DNA from: Escallonia rubra
Lineage: Eukaryota; Streptophyta; Magnoliopsida; Escalloniales; Escalloniaceae
DNA length: 64,000 bases
NCBI GenBank assembly: GCA_033065855.1
Contig: JAVXUO010000828.1
Location: 1 to 64,000 of the forward strand
Direction of reading: 5' to 3'
Under the pieces are notes generated by a model that saw only the letters and a program-made list of their open reading frames with translations, was not told where the DNA came from and made no database searches. The position numbers were made by a program, and so were the translations under genes. Positions 1 to 11,846 of the stretch are shown in pieces (the first letter of the stretch is position 1; each line of letters begins with the position of its first letter).

Positions 1-650
1 AAATAGCCAGGTGCTCATTGCTATTTGCTCACACAACTGAAATCACCTGCTTGTTTGGTAGAGAAACGAGCGAGTGGCACAATGGTAGGTGAGCTTTGGG
101 CAAAATAAAAATATTAAGCGCTTTTTGAATGGTTTATTAGGATATTCATTGTCATGAAACGACATCGTGTTGGTCAGTGGAGGTAGACAGATGCAGTATG
201 GCATAGCAACACGTGTCTATTAGATGTCAACAATCATGGATCAGATTGAGCGGATATAGGATATCAGAAGAACTAATTAGGCCTTCATGGGCTACTTTGT
301 TGAAACCTAAAAATCGGTAAATTAACGAAATCAAGCCCTACCCAGTACCCACGCCGTATCAGATTTCTTGTGTACGAATCGAAGTGGCAAATTTTTTGTA
401 CAAGAGGGAATTTTCTTGCAGAAGAAAATAATTGCTTTCCATAAAGAAAGGAACGCATTATATCAAATCTTCGGGGAAAAAGCATACCAGATTCCAGAAA
501 ATTATTCCTCTCAGCATTATAATGACCTTATTATACCTTATCATCTTCATTGCAACTTGCAACGGAATAAGTTCTGAATATCTAAAAGTATGTAGGTCCA
601 AGGAAAAGCACGTATCTACAATTTTTTGATTCACTCACAAAACACAAATT
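1..650. other. Left edge, no gene recognised
   Basis: AT-rich sequence. Only short open frames of up to 69 codons occur, and none resembles a known family or has a convincing exon structure. Nothing functional could be supported here. Confidence 0.5.
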
Positions 651-1665
651 AGAACGATTTTTTTTTTTACTGCTATTTGGTTATAAGAGGATAGCTACAA
701 TTTTGTTTATAGTTATAAATAATAGTCAGTAAAATGTTGTTAGTGACATTTTTATTAACACTTTCTGCGATAATTCTTATTATCACTTTTTTAGCGTTAC
801 TGAAAACACTACTAAGGACATTAATTTAGCGACTTTCAACTGTCGATGTACGCAAGGTTCTCGCTATCGTTCAACAATTCGGCTAGCAGTCAATTTTTTT
901 TTTTAAAAATAAAAATCGTTGCTTTCTAAGTGATAAGAATCCTCTACTATATATGATAGTATTTTGTGACAAAAAAAATTTATAATGACAATCTATTAAG
1001 ATATTTTTTATTGCATCAACGGTGCTGAAAAGTAGAGAATCTTAGATGCTTTTTAAGTAAGGAGCGATAGATGAAAGAAATAATATAGCAGATCTATTTA
1101 ATTGTTGTCAAGTTAGATTAAAGAGAATCAATCTACTTGAGTATTCTGTCAAGTATCAACAGTTAAGAACGATTTTTTTTACTGCTATTTGGTTATAAGA
1201 GGATAACTACAATTTTGTTTATAGTTATAAATAATAGTCAATAAAATGTTGTTAATGACATTTTTATTAACATTTTCTGTAATAATTCTTATCATCATTT
1301 TTTTAGCGTTACTGAAAAAACTATAAGGACATTTAGCGACTTTCAATTGTCGATGTACGCAACTCGCTATCGTTCAACAACTCGGTTAGCAGTCAAACTT
1401 TTTTAAAATAAAAATCGTTGCTTTCTAAGTGATAAGAATCCTCGATCTACTGTAACAGTATTTTGTGACAAAAAAATTTATAATGACAATCTATTAAGAT
1501 ATTTTTTATTGCTTCAACGGTACTGAAAACTAGAGAATCTTAGATGCTTATTAAGTATGGAGTGATAGGTGAAAGAAATAATTTAGCAGATCTATTTAAT
1601 TGTTGTCAAGTTAGATTAAAGAGAATCGAATCTATTTGAGTATTCTGTCAAGTATCAACAGTTAA
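651..1665. repeat. Tandem ~0.5-kb duplication
   Basis: Copy 1 (651-1165) is followed directly by copy 2 (1166-1665). Both start with AGAACGATTTTTTT, run through the same ordered landmarks (GGTTATAAGAGGATA, TTTTAGCGTTACTGAAAA, TCGCTATCGTTCAACAA, GTTGTCAAGTTAGATTAAAG) and end in AAGTATCAACAGTTAA. They differ by small indels and scattered substitutions. No coding frame is shared. Short stretches resemble the repeats at about 7580-7770 and 63510-63710, so this looks like a doubled piece of a dispersed element. Confidence 0.85.
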
Positions 1666-1846
1666 TTGCGTTCCAAATTTTAAGGAAAGTCGGTGGCACA
1701 AAAGGAAAATATAGAGTATTCTACGTCATTAATGCAATCTTTTTCTCTTTAAGGACAGTGAGAATGGTCAAATTTCAAAAATTGTTCTGAATCGTCCTTG
1801 TAACATAAATCTCTTCGATGACAAGGACTTGCGGATAATTTTAATT

Positions 1847-1851
1847 ACGTG
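1847..1851 (+). promoter_or_regulatory. ACGTG core (ABRE/G-box-like)
   Basis: An ACGTG core lies about 350 bp upstream of the raffinose synthase start codon. Such cores bind bZIP factors in ABA-responsive promoters. A single core is weak evidence. Confidence 0.25.
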
Positions 1852-2074
1852 CACTTTTTAGTAAAAGTGATCCCAAACACAAATTTAAAATTGATTGTCC
1901 AACCGTCCTCCTCACCTTCGTTTGAAATTTCCCACACCTTGATTAGCCTATAAATTCGTCAGTTTCCATAATTGCAGAACTTCATAGCAACTTTGAGAAA
2001 GGCAAAGAGTTCCTTGAAACTTGCTGAGATTCTTCAAAAGATTTAACCTTCCATATCGCTTGCACCCCTCCCTC

Positions 2075-2081
2075 TATAAAA
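2075..2081 (+). promoter_or_regulatory. TATA box of the raffinose synthase gene
   Basis: TATAAAA sits about 120 bp upstream of the ATG at 2200 in a pyrimidine-rich context. This implies a transcription start near 2105-2115 and a 5'UTR of roughly 90 nt. Confidence 0.65.
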
Positions 2082-2199
2082 GCGACCCCTTGGCATCGTA
2101 CCTTACCACACCAAAGCCCTAGTTCTATCTCCTTTTGCTTTCTTCTAACATACTCTCTTGTGTCTTTCCTCTCTTTAAGCTTTTTGCTTACCCGCAGCA

Positions 2200-5100
2200 A
2201 TGGCTCCAAGTTTGAACAAAAGTAGTTCTGATGCCACTAAGGTCGTGAATGGGCATAAGGAGCCTATGATCGAGTTGGAGGGATCAAACTTCACGGCCAA
2301 CGGCCATGTTTTTCTGTCCGACGTTCCTTCTAACATCCAGTCCTACCCATCACCCTATATTGCTACTGATAAGCCTGCAGGCTGCTTTGTTGGCTTTGAA
2401 TCCAGTGAGGCCAAAAGTCACCATGTTGTGCCGGTTGGCAAGCTGGAGACCATAAGGTTCATGAGCATTTTCAGGTTCAAGGTCTGGTGGACCACCCACT
2501 GGGTCGGATCCAACGGTAGAGACCTTGAAATCGAGACCCAGATGGTCCTTCTCGACAAGTCGGAGTCGGGTCGCCCTTATGTTTTGCTCCTTCCAATTTT
2601 GGAAGGACCTTTCCGGGCTTCCCTCCAGCCCGGTACCGACAATTTTGTCGATGTTTGCGTCGAGAGTGGGTCCACTAAGGTGTCCGGTTCGTCTTACCAC
2701 AGCGTGCTTTATCTGCATGCCGGGGAAGATCCTTACATTCTTGTGAAGGAAGCCATGAAGGTGGTCAGGCTTCACCTTGGGTCCTTTAACCTTTTGGAAG
2801 AAAAAACTCCTCCGGGTATCGTCGACAAGTTTGGTTGGTGCACGTGGGATGCATTCTACCTTACGGTGCACCCTCAAGGTGTGATGGAGGGTGTTCAAGG
2901 GCTGGTTGATGGAGGGTGCCCACCTGGATTGGTTCTACTCGATGATGGGTGGCAGTCCATTAGCCATGATGATGACCCAATCACCCAAGAAGGAATGAAA
3001 AGGACTGCTGCTGGTGAACAAATGCCCTGTAGGCTTATAAAGTTCCAAGAGAATTACAAATTCAGGGACTATCAGAGCCCTAGAGAGGCCGAGTCTGGTG
3101 CCCCTAATAAGGGCATGGGTGCCTTCGTTAGGGACCTAAAAGAGAACTTCGAGAGCGTGGACTATGTCTATGTGTGGCATGCACTTTGTGGGTATTGGGG
3201 TGGGCTCCGGCCCAAGGTTCCGGGTTTACCCGAATCCAAGGTTGTTGTCCCGAAGCTGACACCCGGGCTGAAGAAGACAATGGAGGATCTGGCCGTTGAT
3301 AAGATCGTGAACAACGGTGTTGGGTTGGTCTCACCAGATGTTGTTGATCAGCTGTACGAAGGACTGCACTCACACTTGGAGGCTGTTGGGATTGATGGAG
3401 TCAAAGTGGACGTTATTCATGTAAGTTCTTTACAACTACCACTCCTCTTTGTCTTGTTTGACTTGATCACCTCCATCCATGCAACGTGCATCACTCGACT
3501 CTAGATTTATCTGGATAATGATATTAATTCTTTGAATTAATTGGTCGGCACGCTACCACTAATTTGTGTTCAAATTAAGGGGTGACTCAGTCAGCACCTC
3601 GCTTTGGTCTTTGTGCATTTAAAGTTTTAGGTTTTTCTTCCAGATTCCCTTAGGACAAGACTGCATCATCATTGATAACTTTGATCCTTTTTTCTAAGTT
3701 CTTACTGTCAATTGATTAGTTAATCCCGTGTATTCTACTTTTGGGTTGTACAGTTGCTAGAAATGCTGTGCGAGGAGTATGGTGGAAGAGTTAACCTCGC
3801 CGAGGCATATTTCAAAGCATTGACCTCATCGGTGAGGAAACACTTCAATGGGAATGGCGTGATTGCTAGCATGGAGCACTGCAACGACTTCATGTTCCTT
3901 GGCACCGAGGCCATAGCGCTTGGTCGTGTTGGTATGTCACTCTTTATTTTCCAATAACAATATTTTGATAATTCTTTTTAAGTAGGATGACTAGAAATGT
4001 GCATTGCTCTTGGTATTAATTAAGGGTAGCCGGACACTCCTTAAATGGCCGAAAGTAGAAATAGTATAATTATGTTTGTAGATTGCAAAAGGAAGCCAAC
4101 TTGAAATTGGGGATTTGGTGTTGAAATCTTGATCGGACATGGAAGCTTTATCTTGGTCCCGTGTAGTTGGTTCTGGTGACAGCGAGATCACACATGCCGC
4201 TCATAGAAATAAACACAAGACACCAACTTGCCATGTGCACACTGCAGGTTCCTTTGTCCACTCATACTGCAGCAAATGTGCGCAGAGTTTTTTTCTGCGT
4301 GGTATGTCTAGGTGCATACACGTATGGGATATCATCAAGATTTTAGTTTGTGAATAGCACCATGTAACAGTACGTATTGCAGTAGAGAAGATTACAGTAG
4401 ATATAAATGTGGCTTATGTTTCCTGTTACTGTGAGCAGGAGATGACTTTTGGTGCACTGATCCTTCTGGGGATCCCAACGGCACATTCTGGCTTCAAGGG
4501 TGTCACATGGTGCACTGCGCCTACAACAGCTTGTGGATGGGCAACTTCATACACCCTGATTGGGACATGTTCCAGTCGACTCACCCCTGCGCCGAATTTC
4601 ACGCTGCCTCGCGCGCAATCTCCGGTGGTCCGATTTATGTCAGTGACACTGTTGGGAAACACAACTTTGAGCTGCTCAAGAGGCTAGCGTTGCCCGATGG
4701 GTCGATACTGCGGTGCCAGTACTACGCACTTCCCACTCGTGATCGCCTCTTTGATGATCCCCTCCATGATGGGAAGACTATGCTCAAGATTTGGAACTTG
4801 AACAAGGTACGAACTTTATGCGTGTTGCAATTAATGGCAAATTAAACGTCTACTTGTTTTCAATCTTTAACAATGTCTAAATGCTGTGCAGTACACTGGT
4901 GTTCTTGGAGCATTCAACTGCCAAGGTGGAGGATGGAGCCGAGAAGATAGGACTAACAAATGCTTCTCTGAGTGTTCTCACACCGTGACCTCCATGGCCA
5001 GCCCCAGTGACATCGAGTGGAAAAGCGGGAAGAACCCAATCTCTGTCGAAGAAACTCAAGTTTTTGCGCTGTACAAGTACCACGAAAAGAAGCTAATCCT

Positions 5101-5449
5101 CTCGAAGCCAACGGACAGCATTGAAATCTCGCTCGAGCCGTTCAACTTCGAGCTCATAACGGTGTCGCCCGTCACAACCGTTGCTCGGAAGTGCGTTCAA
5201 TTTGCTCCAATCGGGCTAGTGAACATGCTCAATTCCGGTGGTGCAATCCAGTCGTTTGCGTCCGACGACGAGGGGGTCCGGATCGTGGTGAAGGGAACCG
5301 GGGACATGCGGGTCTTCTCTTCGCAGCAGCCAAGAGCTTGCCGGGTTAATGGCAACGATGTTGGTTTCATGTATGAGGGGAAAATGGTCGTGGTCGAGGT
5401 GCCGTGGCCTAGTTCGTCCGGTATATCCGTTATTGAGTATTTGTTTTGA
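2200..5449 (+). CDS. RFS5: Raffinose synthase (galactinol-sucrose galactosyltransferase), RFS5 type
   Basis: Exons: 2200-3420, 3754-3931, 4439-4806 and 4892-5449; phases close and give 774 aa. The enzyme transfers galactose from galactinol to sucrose, making raffinose in the cytosol. It belongs to glycoside hydrolase family 36. Visible landmarks are SDVPSNI near residue 40, FGWCTWDAFY from residue 211, DDGWQ at 248-252, KVDVIH at 402-407 (its Asp404 is the expected nucleophile by homology), GDDFWCTDPSGDP spanning the exon 2/3 junction, MVHCAYNSLWMGNFI, and a C-terminal ending in EYLF. The length fits raffinose synthases; stachyose synthases carry an extra segment of about 80 residues that is absent here. 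The N-terminus MAPSL and overall similarity point to the Arabidopsis RFS5 clade. The start has a TATA box 120 bp upstream. A seed and stress role is known for the family. No damage is seen. Confidence 0.95.
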
Positions 5450-5545
5450 GTTGCGAAGTTGGGGTCCACAAGCTATTAGGACTTGACTTTTATGATACTG
5501 TTATATACTTTAAAGCTGGAATTGTGACTTGGTAAAATTTCCAAG

Positions 5546-5551
5546 AATAAA
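5546..5551 (+). terminator. Polyadenylation signal of the raffinose synthase gene
   Basis: AATAAA lies 97 bp after the stop codon, followed by T-rich sequence. This is a plausible near-upstream element for 3'-end formation. Confidence 0.5.
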
Positions 5552-5559
5552 GTGGTTAT

Positions 5560-6586
5560 AATTTCTATTATTATCCTTGGTAATGGTTTAACTAGCACTT
5601 TCATGTACGCGTTGTTGCGTCGAAGTCCTCTTTGAATTTAGTACCCAACCATTTAATAGCCTAGCTATGCACCGACCGCCTTATCTTTTGCTCTTTAGAC
5701 CGTTGCAATCTAACTAACTCTTAAATAGGGCCATGTGTTCGTTTTAATGTTCTTCTTTATCCCTTATTTTTTGCGGGGATAAAGTTTCCACACCAAAAAT
5801 TGTATTGGGGTTAGTTTTGCTTCGATCCAATATAAAGTATCTAATCTTCGTGTGTGTAACTTGTCATGGAATCACGTAGGAGTTTCAGCGTTTATTTGTA
5901 TTTGTGTGTTGTGTTAAGTCTCCAATCGTAATCGAGATTTTAGCGACAAAATTGTGTGTGGTGGTGAAGTTGGTTGGGTTAGCTTTATAGCGAACTTGTT
6001 GTGGGAGGGGTTCGATAAGGGTGGCGGCCTAATTTGTTGGAACGAAGATGTGATGCTGGTGATGGTGGTGAAGATGGGTGGCGAAAATTTGCATGGGAGC
6101 CTTAAGGTGTGAACCGGTTGCGTCTGGTTTATAGTGATCTAAATTGTGGTGGTGGCAGTAAAAGTGGGTAGTGGTGATGATGGTGTTGTTGCGTGGTGGT
6201 GGTGATTGGTGGGTGATGAAAGAACTAAAAGTTGAAGTTTGATTCTTCGTATCACAGTGGGATTCGGCATTAGTGGTTGTAGCCAATTGGTGGCGGTCGT
6301 GCTCGAGAGGAGGGCCAGAGGAGGTTGGTGGTGGGGCTGCAAAATTGATGTATAAGAATATTTTTTTTCTTTTGGATTTGTTTGTCCATCTTGTCCTTCA
6401 CTTAAGCCTCATGTCCGAAGCACATGACAACTTAACGGACTTGGTGTTAAATAATACCAACAGAAATACTCAGTCAGTAACTTTTTATAAGAACGTAAGG
6501 TGGTCGTGTTTACTGCTTAAATCTATGTTAGGTATTGGTATAGGTCTAGCCAAAATGAGTTTTTTCGTCTCTTTCTTTTTAGAAAA
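5560..6586. other. Intergenic, GGT/GTGGTG-rich stretch
   Basis: From about 5950 to 6350 the plus strand is rich in GGTGGTG triplets, which creates spurious His/Pro-rich open frames on the minus strand. No gene family is recognised. It may be part of an older transposable element, since similar GGT-rich interiors occur in the MULE just to the right. Confidence 0.45.
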
Positions 6587-7382
6587 TGGTTAATAACAAA
6601 ACTTATCCTTAACAATTTACATGTTTTTACAAGTGCCCCCCTGTATTTTTTTACTTTGACAAAATGTGTTCCTTCTAATTCATTAAACCATTGCAAATCG
6701 ATCCAAAATCAAATGCCCATTCGTTTAAGAGCGTTAAGTGTATACGTGAACAAAACATGTCACTTTCCCAATAGCAAATTGGAAAAATAACCACTACTAC
6801 TACCACCCACGACCAACAACGAACAATTGCCACCACCTTACCCACCAATAACGACCACCAATCACCAACGCCCGTTCTCTCTCTCTTAATCTCTTACTGT
6901 CCAGCTAATCAATAACCAATTACAATGGCCAACTCGATGGTGGTGGTCATGAGTTGTGGTAGATGGGATGGTCATGGTGGTGTGGTGGAGGAGGATTTGA
7001 TGAGACAATGAAATGGTGACTGGTGTGGTAAGCTCGGAGCTTCTGGATGGTGGGGGGGGGGGAGAAGATTGAGGTATCCGACAGTAATGGTTGAAGAGAT
7101 GGGGGAGAAAAGTGATGGTGGTGTTTGGCAGTTGGTAAGGTGGTTGCAATTGGTGCTGGTCCGCAGTGGTTGGTAGTGGGGGTGATTATACCAATTTGTC
7201 CATGGAAAAAGGGCATGTGTTGTGCATGTTCATACTCAACGTCCGATAGTAAACGAGCGTTATGTTTTGGATCAATATGCAATGATTTATTGAAATTGAA
7301 GAACACTTTTGTCAAAGTTGAAAATGCAGAGAGAGACTTGCAAAAACGTTTAAATTACAAGGAGTATTTATATCATTAACCC
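6587..7382. mobile_element. Non-autonomous MULE with long terminal inverted repeats
   Basis: The two ends form inverted repeats of roughly 200 bp. The left end reads TGGTTAATAACAAAACTTA and the right end, reverse-complemented, reads GGGTTAATGATATAAATAC. Both continue through CTTTGACAAAA-type sequence and GATCCAAAA. The 9-bp direct repeat TTTAGAAAA (6578-6586 and 7383-7391) flanks it exactly. A 9-bp target duplication with long TIRs is the signature of Mutator-like elements. The interior is GGTGGT/CCACCA-rich and has no transposase, so mobilisation would need an autonomous partner. Confidence 0.85.
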
Positions 7383-7579
7383 TTTAGAAAATTATGTGGT
7401 AAGATGCATCCCATGTCAGCCCTAGAACATTATGCAAATTTTTAGCAGCTAATCTTGAGATGGATCTTCTTTCATTCGATTCAAATTTTCGTAATTATTG
7501 TTGTTTTTCTCATGATTATTTGCTCGCTAAATTATATCTATATAAATTGTGTTCATACAATTTAGACAACAAAAAAAAA

Positions 7580-7770
7580 AATTAGTTGTTACTCCGGTTG
7601 TAGGAAGATAACTACAACTCTCCTTATAGTAACAATTATTAGTTATTAACTATTTTTAGTAGTTTTCATTTAGTAGCGCTAAGAAAATACTCTTAAAAAG
7701 TATCACTGAAACAGTTAACAGAAATAACAATCACTACATAGAGTTGTAACTCGTTTTTTACGATTAAAGT
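7580..7770. repeat. Dispersed repeat related to 651-1665 and 63510-63710
   Basis: The order of motifs GGTTGTAGGAAGATAACTAC, TATAGTAACAATTATTAGT and TAGTAGCGCTAAG parallels the 651-1665 duplication and the copy at the right edge. This suggests one non-coding element family with at least four copies in the window. Class is unassigned. Confidence 0.55.
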
Positions 7771-8545
7771 AGCAACAAAAATTTACCCATTTGAATGTAG
7801 CGAATTGCTAAAAATAAAAGTGGGCCCAAACAGTTTGGGCTTAGATGTGGGGCAGTAATTTGCATTGATCGTATGATTTCGACTTTCGGGCTTGGGCTGA
7901 AGTTTACGGACTATCACGAGCTAATGTGCGGCCGAACCGGCTCGCATATCACCTTCAGTCTGTGGACTGACTATGACGAACCAATGTGCAGCCAAACCGA
8001 CCCAATCAGGACAGACATAGGAGAATTTCTGTTCGGCCATTGTGAAGGTCAACTAACAATTATTATCTTTACTCATATTATTATATTTTAAAGGTGGAGT
8101 ATTGTCCACTGCATAATCATATTATATAATCATAATATATTACTGCATAATCTTTCTATATAATCATATTATTATATTTGGAAGGTGGAGTATAAGTATT
8201 ACAGTATATCGATTCCATAACTTTATAATCTTCCTTAAGAAATGAGTCACTAGGCAATTTTTCGTATCAAAATCACGATAACAGTGGAGGTTTATGTCGT
8301 TTTATTATTTATCTCATTTTCTTACTTCCTAATTCTAGAGCAGCAAATATCGATAAATAGCTTAGAGTATAGAAGTAACCTCGTTAACATCCAGGTAAAA
8401 AAAAGTCATACTTACCTATGCTTGCCTCAGATTAACGAAAGGAAATATTGTTTCCATTCCTTATATGTTGTTCTTTCCGTTCCACTTAAATTTACCTCTT
8501 TGATTCTTTGTAAATTCTTAAGATAGATTTAAGTTCATGCTTTAA

Positions 8546-8847
8546 CCCGTACATTTATCATATTCGTTTTCTGTTTTCATTTTCATGATTTTCATATTCA
8601 GTTAGAAACTGCTTCTGTATTTTTCTCATTTTCATAAAAAAAAAATTAGTTAATTTTTCTTACATTGGGGTAAGTTTGGGTAAAAAAAACTGAAAATACT
8701 TCGGATTTGTTTTCTGTTTTTTGTCACTGTTTGAGTAATTTTACCCAAAACGAAAAACAGAAAATGATAAAAGTACACAAGAAATAATCTTTTTTATCAT
8801 CATTGCAAAAAACAGAAAATAAATATGATAAACGTACGACTGGCCCC
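8546..8847. mobile_element. MITE, copy A
   Basis: About 300 bp, starting CCGTACATTTATCATATTCG and ending with the near-inverted CATATT..GATAAACGTACGACTGGCCCC. The body matches the reverse complement of 11847-12162 almost throughout: TTTTCTGTTTTC, GATTTTCATATTCAGTT, GTTTGAGTAATTTTA, ATCATCATTGC. It is non-coding. The superfamily is uncertain because no clear target duplication was found. Confidence 0.7.
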
Positions 8848-10409
8848 AAAACGGGACAATTTCTAGGTTAAGGCCAAACTGGACAGTTGACCCATACATT
8901 TATATGACTAGGCACTTATTCAATTTCATAGAAAAGCTGTAAAAATAGAACTCGAGATATCTTGCTTACAAGGCATGGACCAACCCAATGAGACAATTAC
9001 ATGATATTTTTGGAAGACAACGTCGTATTTAATATATTTTATCTAAAATTAGTGAATTAGCTATATTATCTCTTTCGCTCGAGTATATACTTATAGATCT
9101 GATTGAATCAATTTAACAACCGACCGAATCATCTGCAAACCGGTGCCTTCGCCAGTTTGATGTCCGGTCTATTATGATTGATCGGTTATGTTATTTCATA
9201 AATAATTACTGCCTAAGTTCAACTCAATATTTATATTATATCACTTATATATTAGTATAAGAATACACAAGAAAAAGGTACATCAGAAAAATTCAATGGA
9301 ACTTAGTGATTATCAATTAGCACAATACCTGGCATCTAGTTATTTTGTTCTTTAATGGCTAGATGTCGGTCCGTTCTTCTACTAGGTTGTCACTATCAGT
9401 AAAGGAATTTTGACGTTTTTAAAGTAGTGTTTATCTTAAAATTATTGTATCATCTGTAAGTCTTGATTTTTATCGAATTAAATGTTTACGTTAGAGTTAC
9501 TTATCGTCTTTGATTTTTATCGAAGTAAATGTTTATCGAAGTGGTGTTGGTTGCCCTTAAGTTGGACATGAGTAAAGCTTTTGATAGGGTCAACTGGTTC
9601 TTCCTGCAGTAAGTACTTAGCTTTTGAGCTTTGGTATTCCTCTATTTTGGGTAGATGTTATCTTTTAGTGTGTGTTGTCGGTTTCTTACTCGATTCTCAT
9701 CATAGTGCTCCTACCATTCCTTTTAAGCCGAAATGTGGTATACGACAAGGTGATCCTTTATCACCTTTCTTGTTCATTTTGTGCTCTGAAATCTTGTCGA
9801 TGGAATTAGTCGCTGCCACGAATCTTGGTAAAATTCAGGGTATCAAAGTAAGCAAGCATTATCTGATTTGATGTATGCATATGATTTCTACCTATTCCTT
9901 TGGATTCAAAAATCATAATTAGGATATTGTTGAAGTTAAGCAGGTGTTGAACTCTTATTGTGATGTCTGGGTAGCTCATTAAATGGGATAAATCGAGCCT
10001 GGTAATCAGTCCTAATGCTATTCCAGACATGAGATGCTCGATCTAGAAAGAATAAAAGCACAAAATCGGGAAATATCAACGTATTAATTTAGATATTGCA
10101 GTTAATAAAAAGGATATCTTCTGGGGGTTAGCGCATCAAGTTCAAGATATATGTGCTCACTGGCTGGGTCTTCTACTCAACAAAGCAGGTCGTGCAACTC
10201 TTATTCATTCTGTCATTTCCTCCTTGTTAGTGCATTATATGTTTGTGTACAAATTTTCTGTGTCGGTGTGCAATCAGTTAGATCAAATTTTGGCCCGTTT
10301 TGTGGTGGTCTGAAGATGCCTCGAAGAGATATATCCATTGGGTCTCTTGGGTGACCTTATGCCTTCTGAATAAGCTAGGGGGATTAGGCTTTCAAAATTT
10401 TAAATTATT

Positions 10410-11506
10410 GGGCTAATTACACCTATATCCCTGAGGTTTGGGGGTAATTACAGGTAAGGACAATAGTTTGGCAAAATTATACTTATGTCCGTTGACCAGA
10501 CGAAATCTTAAGAACCCTAACGGTTTTAATGAAAAGACATTATTACCCCTAAGTTATAACCTTATTTTTTTTAATGCCATTACTTCATTTAAGAAAAAAT
10601 AAGAGAAAGAAACCCTAATGCCAAACTCTAAACCAGATAAGGTGGCCCAATCTCTCACCCCGACAGCCCCTTCCCCCCCCGACGGCAGTCCCCTTCCCCG
10701 CCGGCAGCGGTAGCCACTTCTCCGCTGACAGTCCCTTCAGATCCACCACCGGCGACGTCGACGTTGCTCCTCCCCCTCCATCTCTTCTCTCATCCCCCGC
10801 CGCAGCCCACTCGCTCGCCCCACGCCGACAGGTTCAACGAATTTCCCAACCCGAACCATCGCAATGACGCCGGCAGGAATACTCGCCAGCCTTTTCTTCC
10901 TCCTTGCCCTCTACTGTGGAACATACCCTTTTACGCACAAATCCACCGCAACGGCCGTCCCCTTCTGTTCTCTCACAATCGGCCGGTGTGGGTGGGTTGA
11001 CCAAAATTCGACGTCCCCATCGTCGCCAAAAAAAATAGATCCACCGCAGCCCCCCGTCCCCTTCTGTTCTCTCCCAATCGACCGGTGTGGGTGGGTTGAC
11101 CAAAATTTGCAAATTAGGGTTTCGAACTAACCTGCTCATTCGCAAATTTGAACTAACCGGCTCATATTGAAACCCTAATTGGCAGATTGAAATTTTTTTA
11201 TGAAATTGATTACAAGGATAGAGAACAAATCAAGGTTTTAAACCCTAATCTTTAAATTAAGGCTTAAAATCTTAATTTAAAATTATTAAAAATATTATGT
11301 ATACACAGCACAAGGGGTAATATTGGCATTTTCAAAATACGTATCGATGACATCATCCAAAAAGTACACTTTTTAGACGGAACCCTGACGGATGGACACG
11401 ACCGATACATTTTAAAAGTGTTTGGTCACAGTATGTTACATTTTGAATCTTTGTGTCCTTGACTGTAATTACCCCATAACCTCATGGACATAGGTGTAAT
11501 TAGCCC
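10410..11506. mobile_element. MULE inserted in the LINE, Pack-MULE-like
   Basis: Left end GGGCTAATTACACCTATATC; right end reverse-complemented GGGCTAATTACACCTATGTC; similarity continues for about 45 bp. The 9-bp direct repeat TAAATTATT flanks it exactly (10401-10409 and 11507-11515), and LINE coding similarity resumes on either side. A 9-bp duplication fits Mutator-like elements. The interior from about 10640 to 11110 is strikingly GC- and CCG-rich, unlike the AT-rich arms, as in elements that captured gene sequence. No transposase is present. Confidence 0.88.
10939..11107 (+). repeat. 99-bp tandem duplication inside the MULE
   Basis: Copy 1 begins at 10939 and copy 2 at 11038. Both contain ATCCACCGCA, CCGTCCCCTTCTGTTCTCTC and GGTGTGGGTGGGTTGACCAA. 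The spacing is 99 bp, a multiple of three, inside the GC-rich interior. Confidence 0.8.
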
Positions 11507-11846
11507 TAAATTATTTAATCAGTCCCTTTTAGTTAAGCAGGCTTGAAAATTTTGGTCATTCCTTGACAGTCTGCTAGCTCAAGTTCTTGATGGGAAATAT
11601 TATTGGCATTACTGCTTTGCTTCTTTAGTGCCAAGAATCCTAGGCAAGGTTCATGGGTTTGGTGGAGTCTTCTGGTTGATCAGAGAGCTCTCAAACATGG
11701 AATACAGTGGCAAATTAAAAACAGACGCTCAATTTATGTTTGGATGGTTGCCTCAGCACATGCCTGATCAATTGCAAGCCTAACGCACGAAACATAATCA
11801 GCACTGACGCATCTCGGATTTGGAAGCTGCCAATTCCCGAAAAGCT

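Larger units (their letters stand above)
7392..9539. other. Intergenic, repeat-rich, no gene
   Basis: Contains the dispersed repeat at about 7580-7770, a short imperfect duplication around 7900-8010 (the phrase AATGTGCGGCCGAACCG recurs as AATGTGCAGCCAAACCG), AT-rich duplicated phrases at 8060-8200, and the MITE at 8546-8847. From 9460 to 9540 the phrase GATTTTTATCGAA occurs twice ahead of the LINE remnant. No coding gene could be supported. Confidence 0.5.

Noticed and set aside
2350-2898. 182-codon minus-strand open frame opposite the raffinose synthase
   Set aside because: It is antisense to exon 1 of a clear GH36 enzyme, whose codon bias leaves the other strand open. It resembles no family.
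6029-7315. His/Pro-rich minus-strand frames of 67-122 codons
   Set aside because: They come from GGTGGT-rich repeat DNA, partly inside a MULE with inverted repeats, and have no homologous domain or start context.
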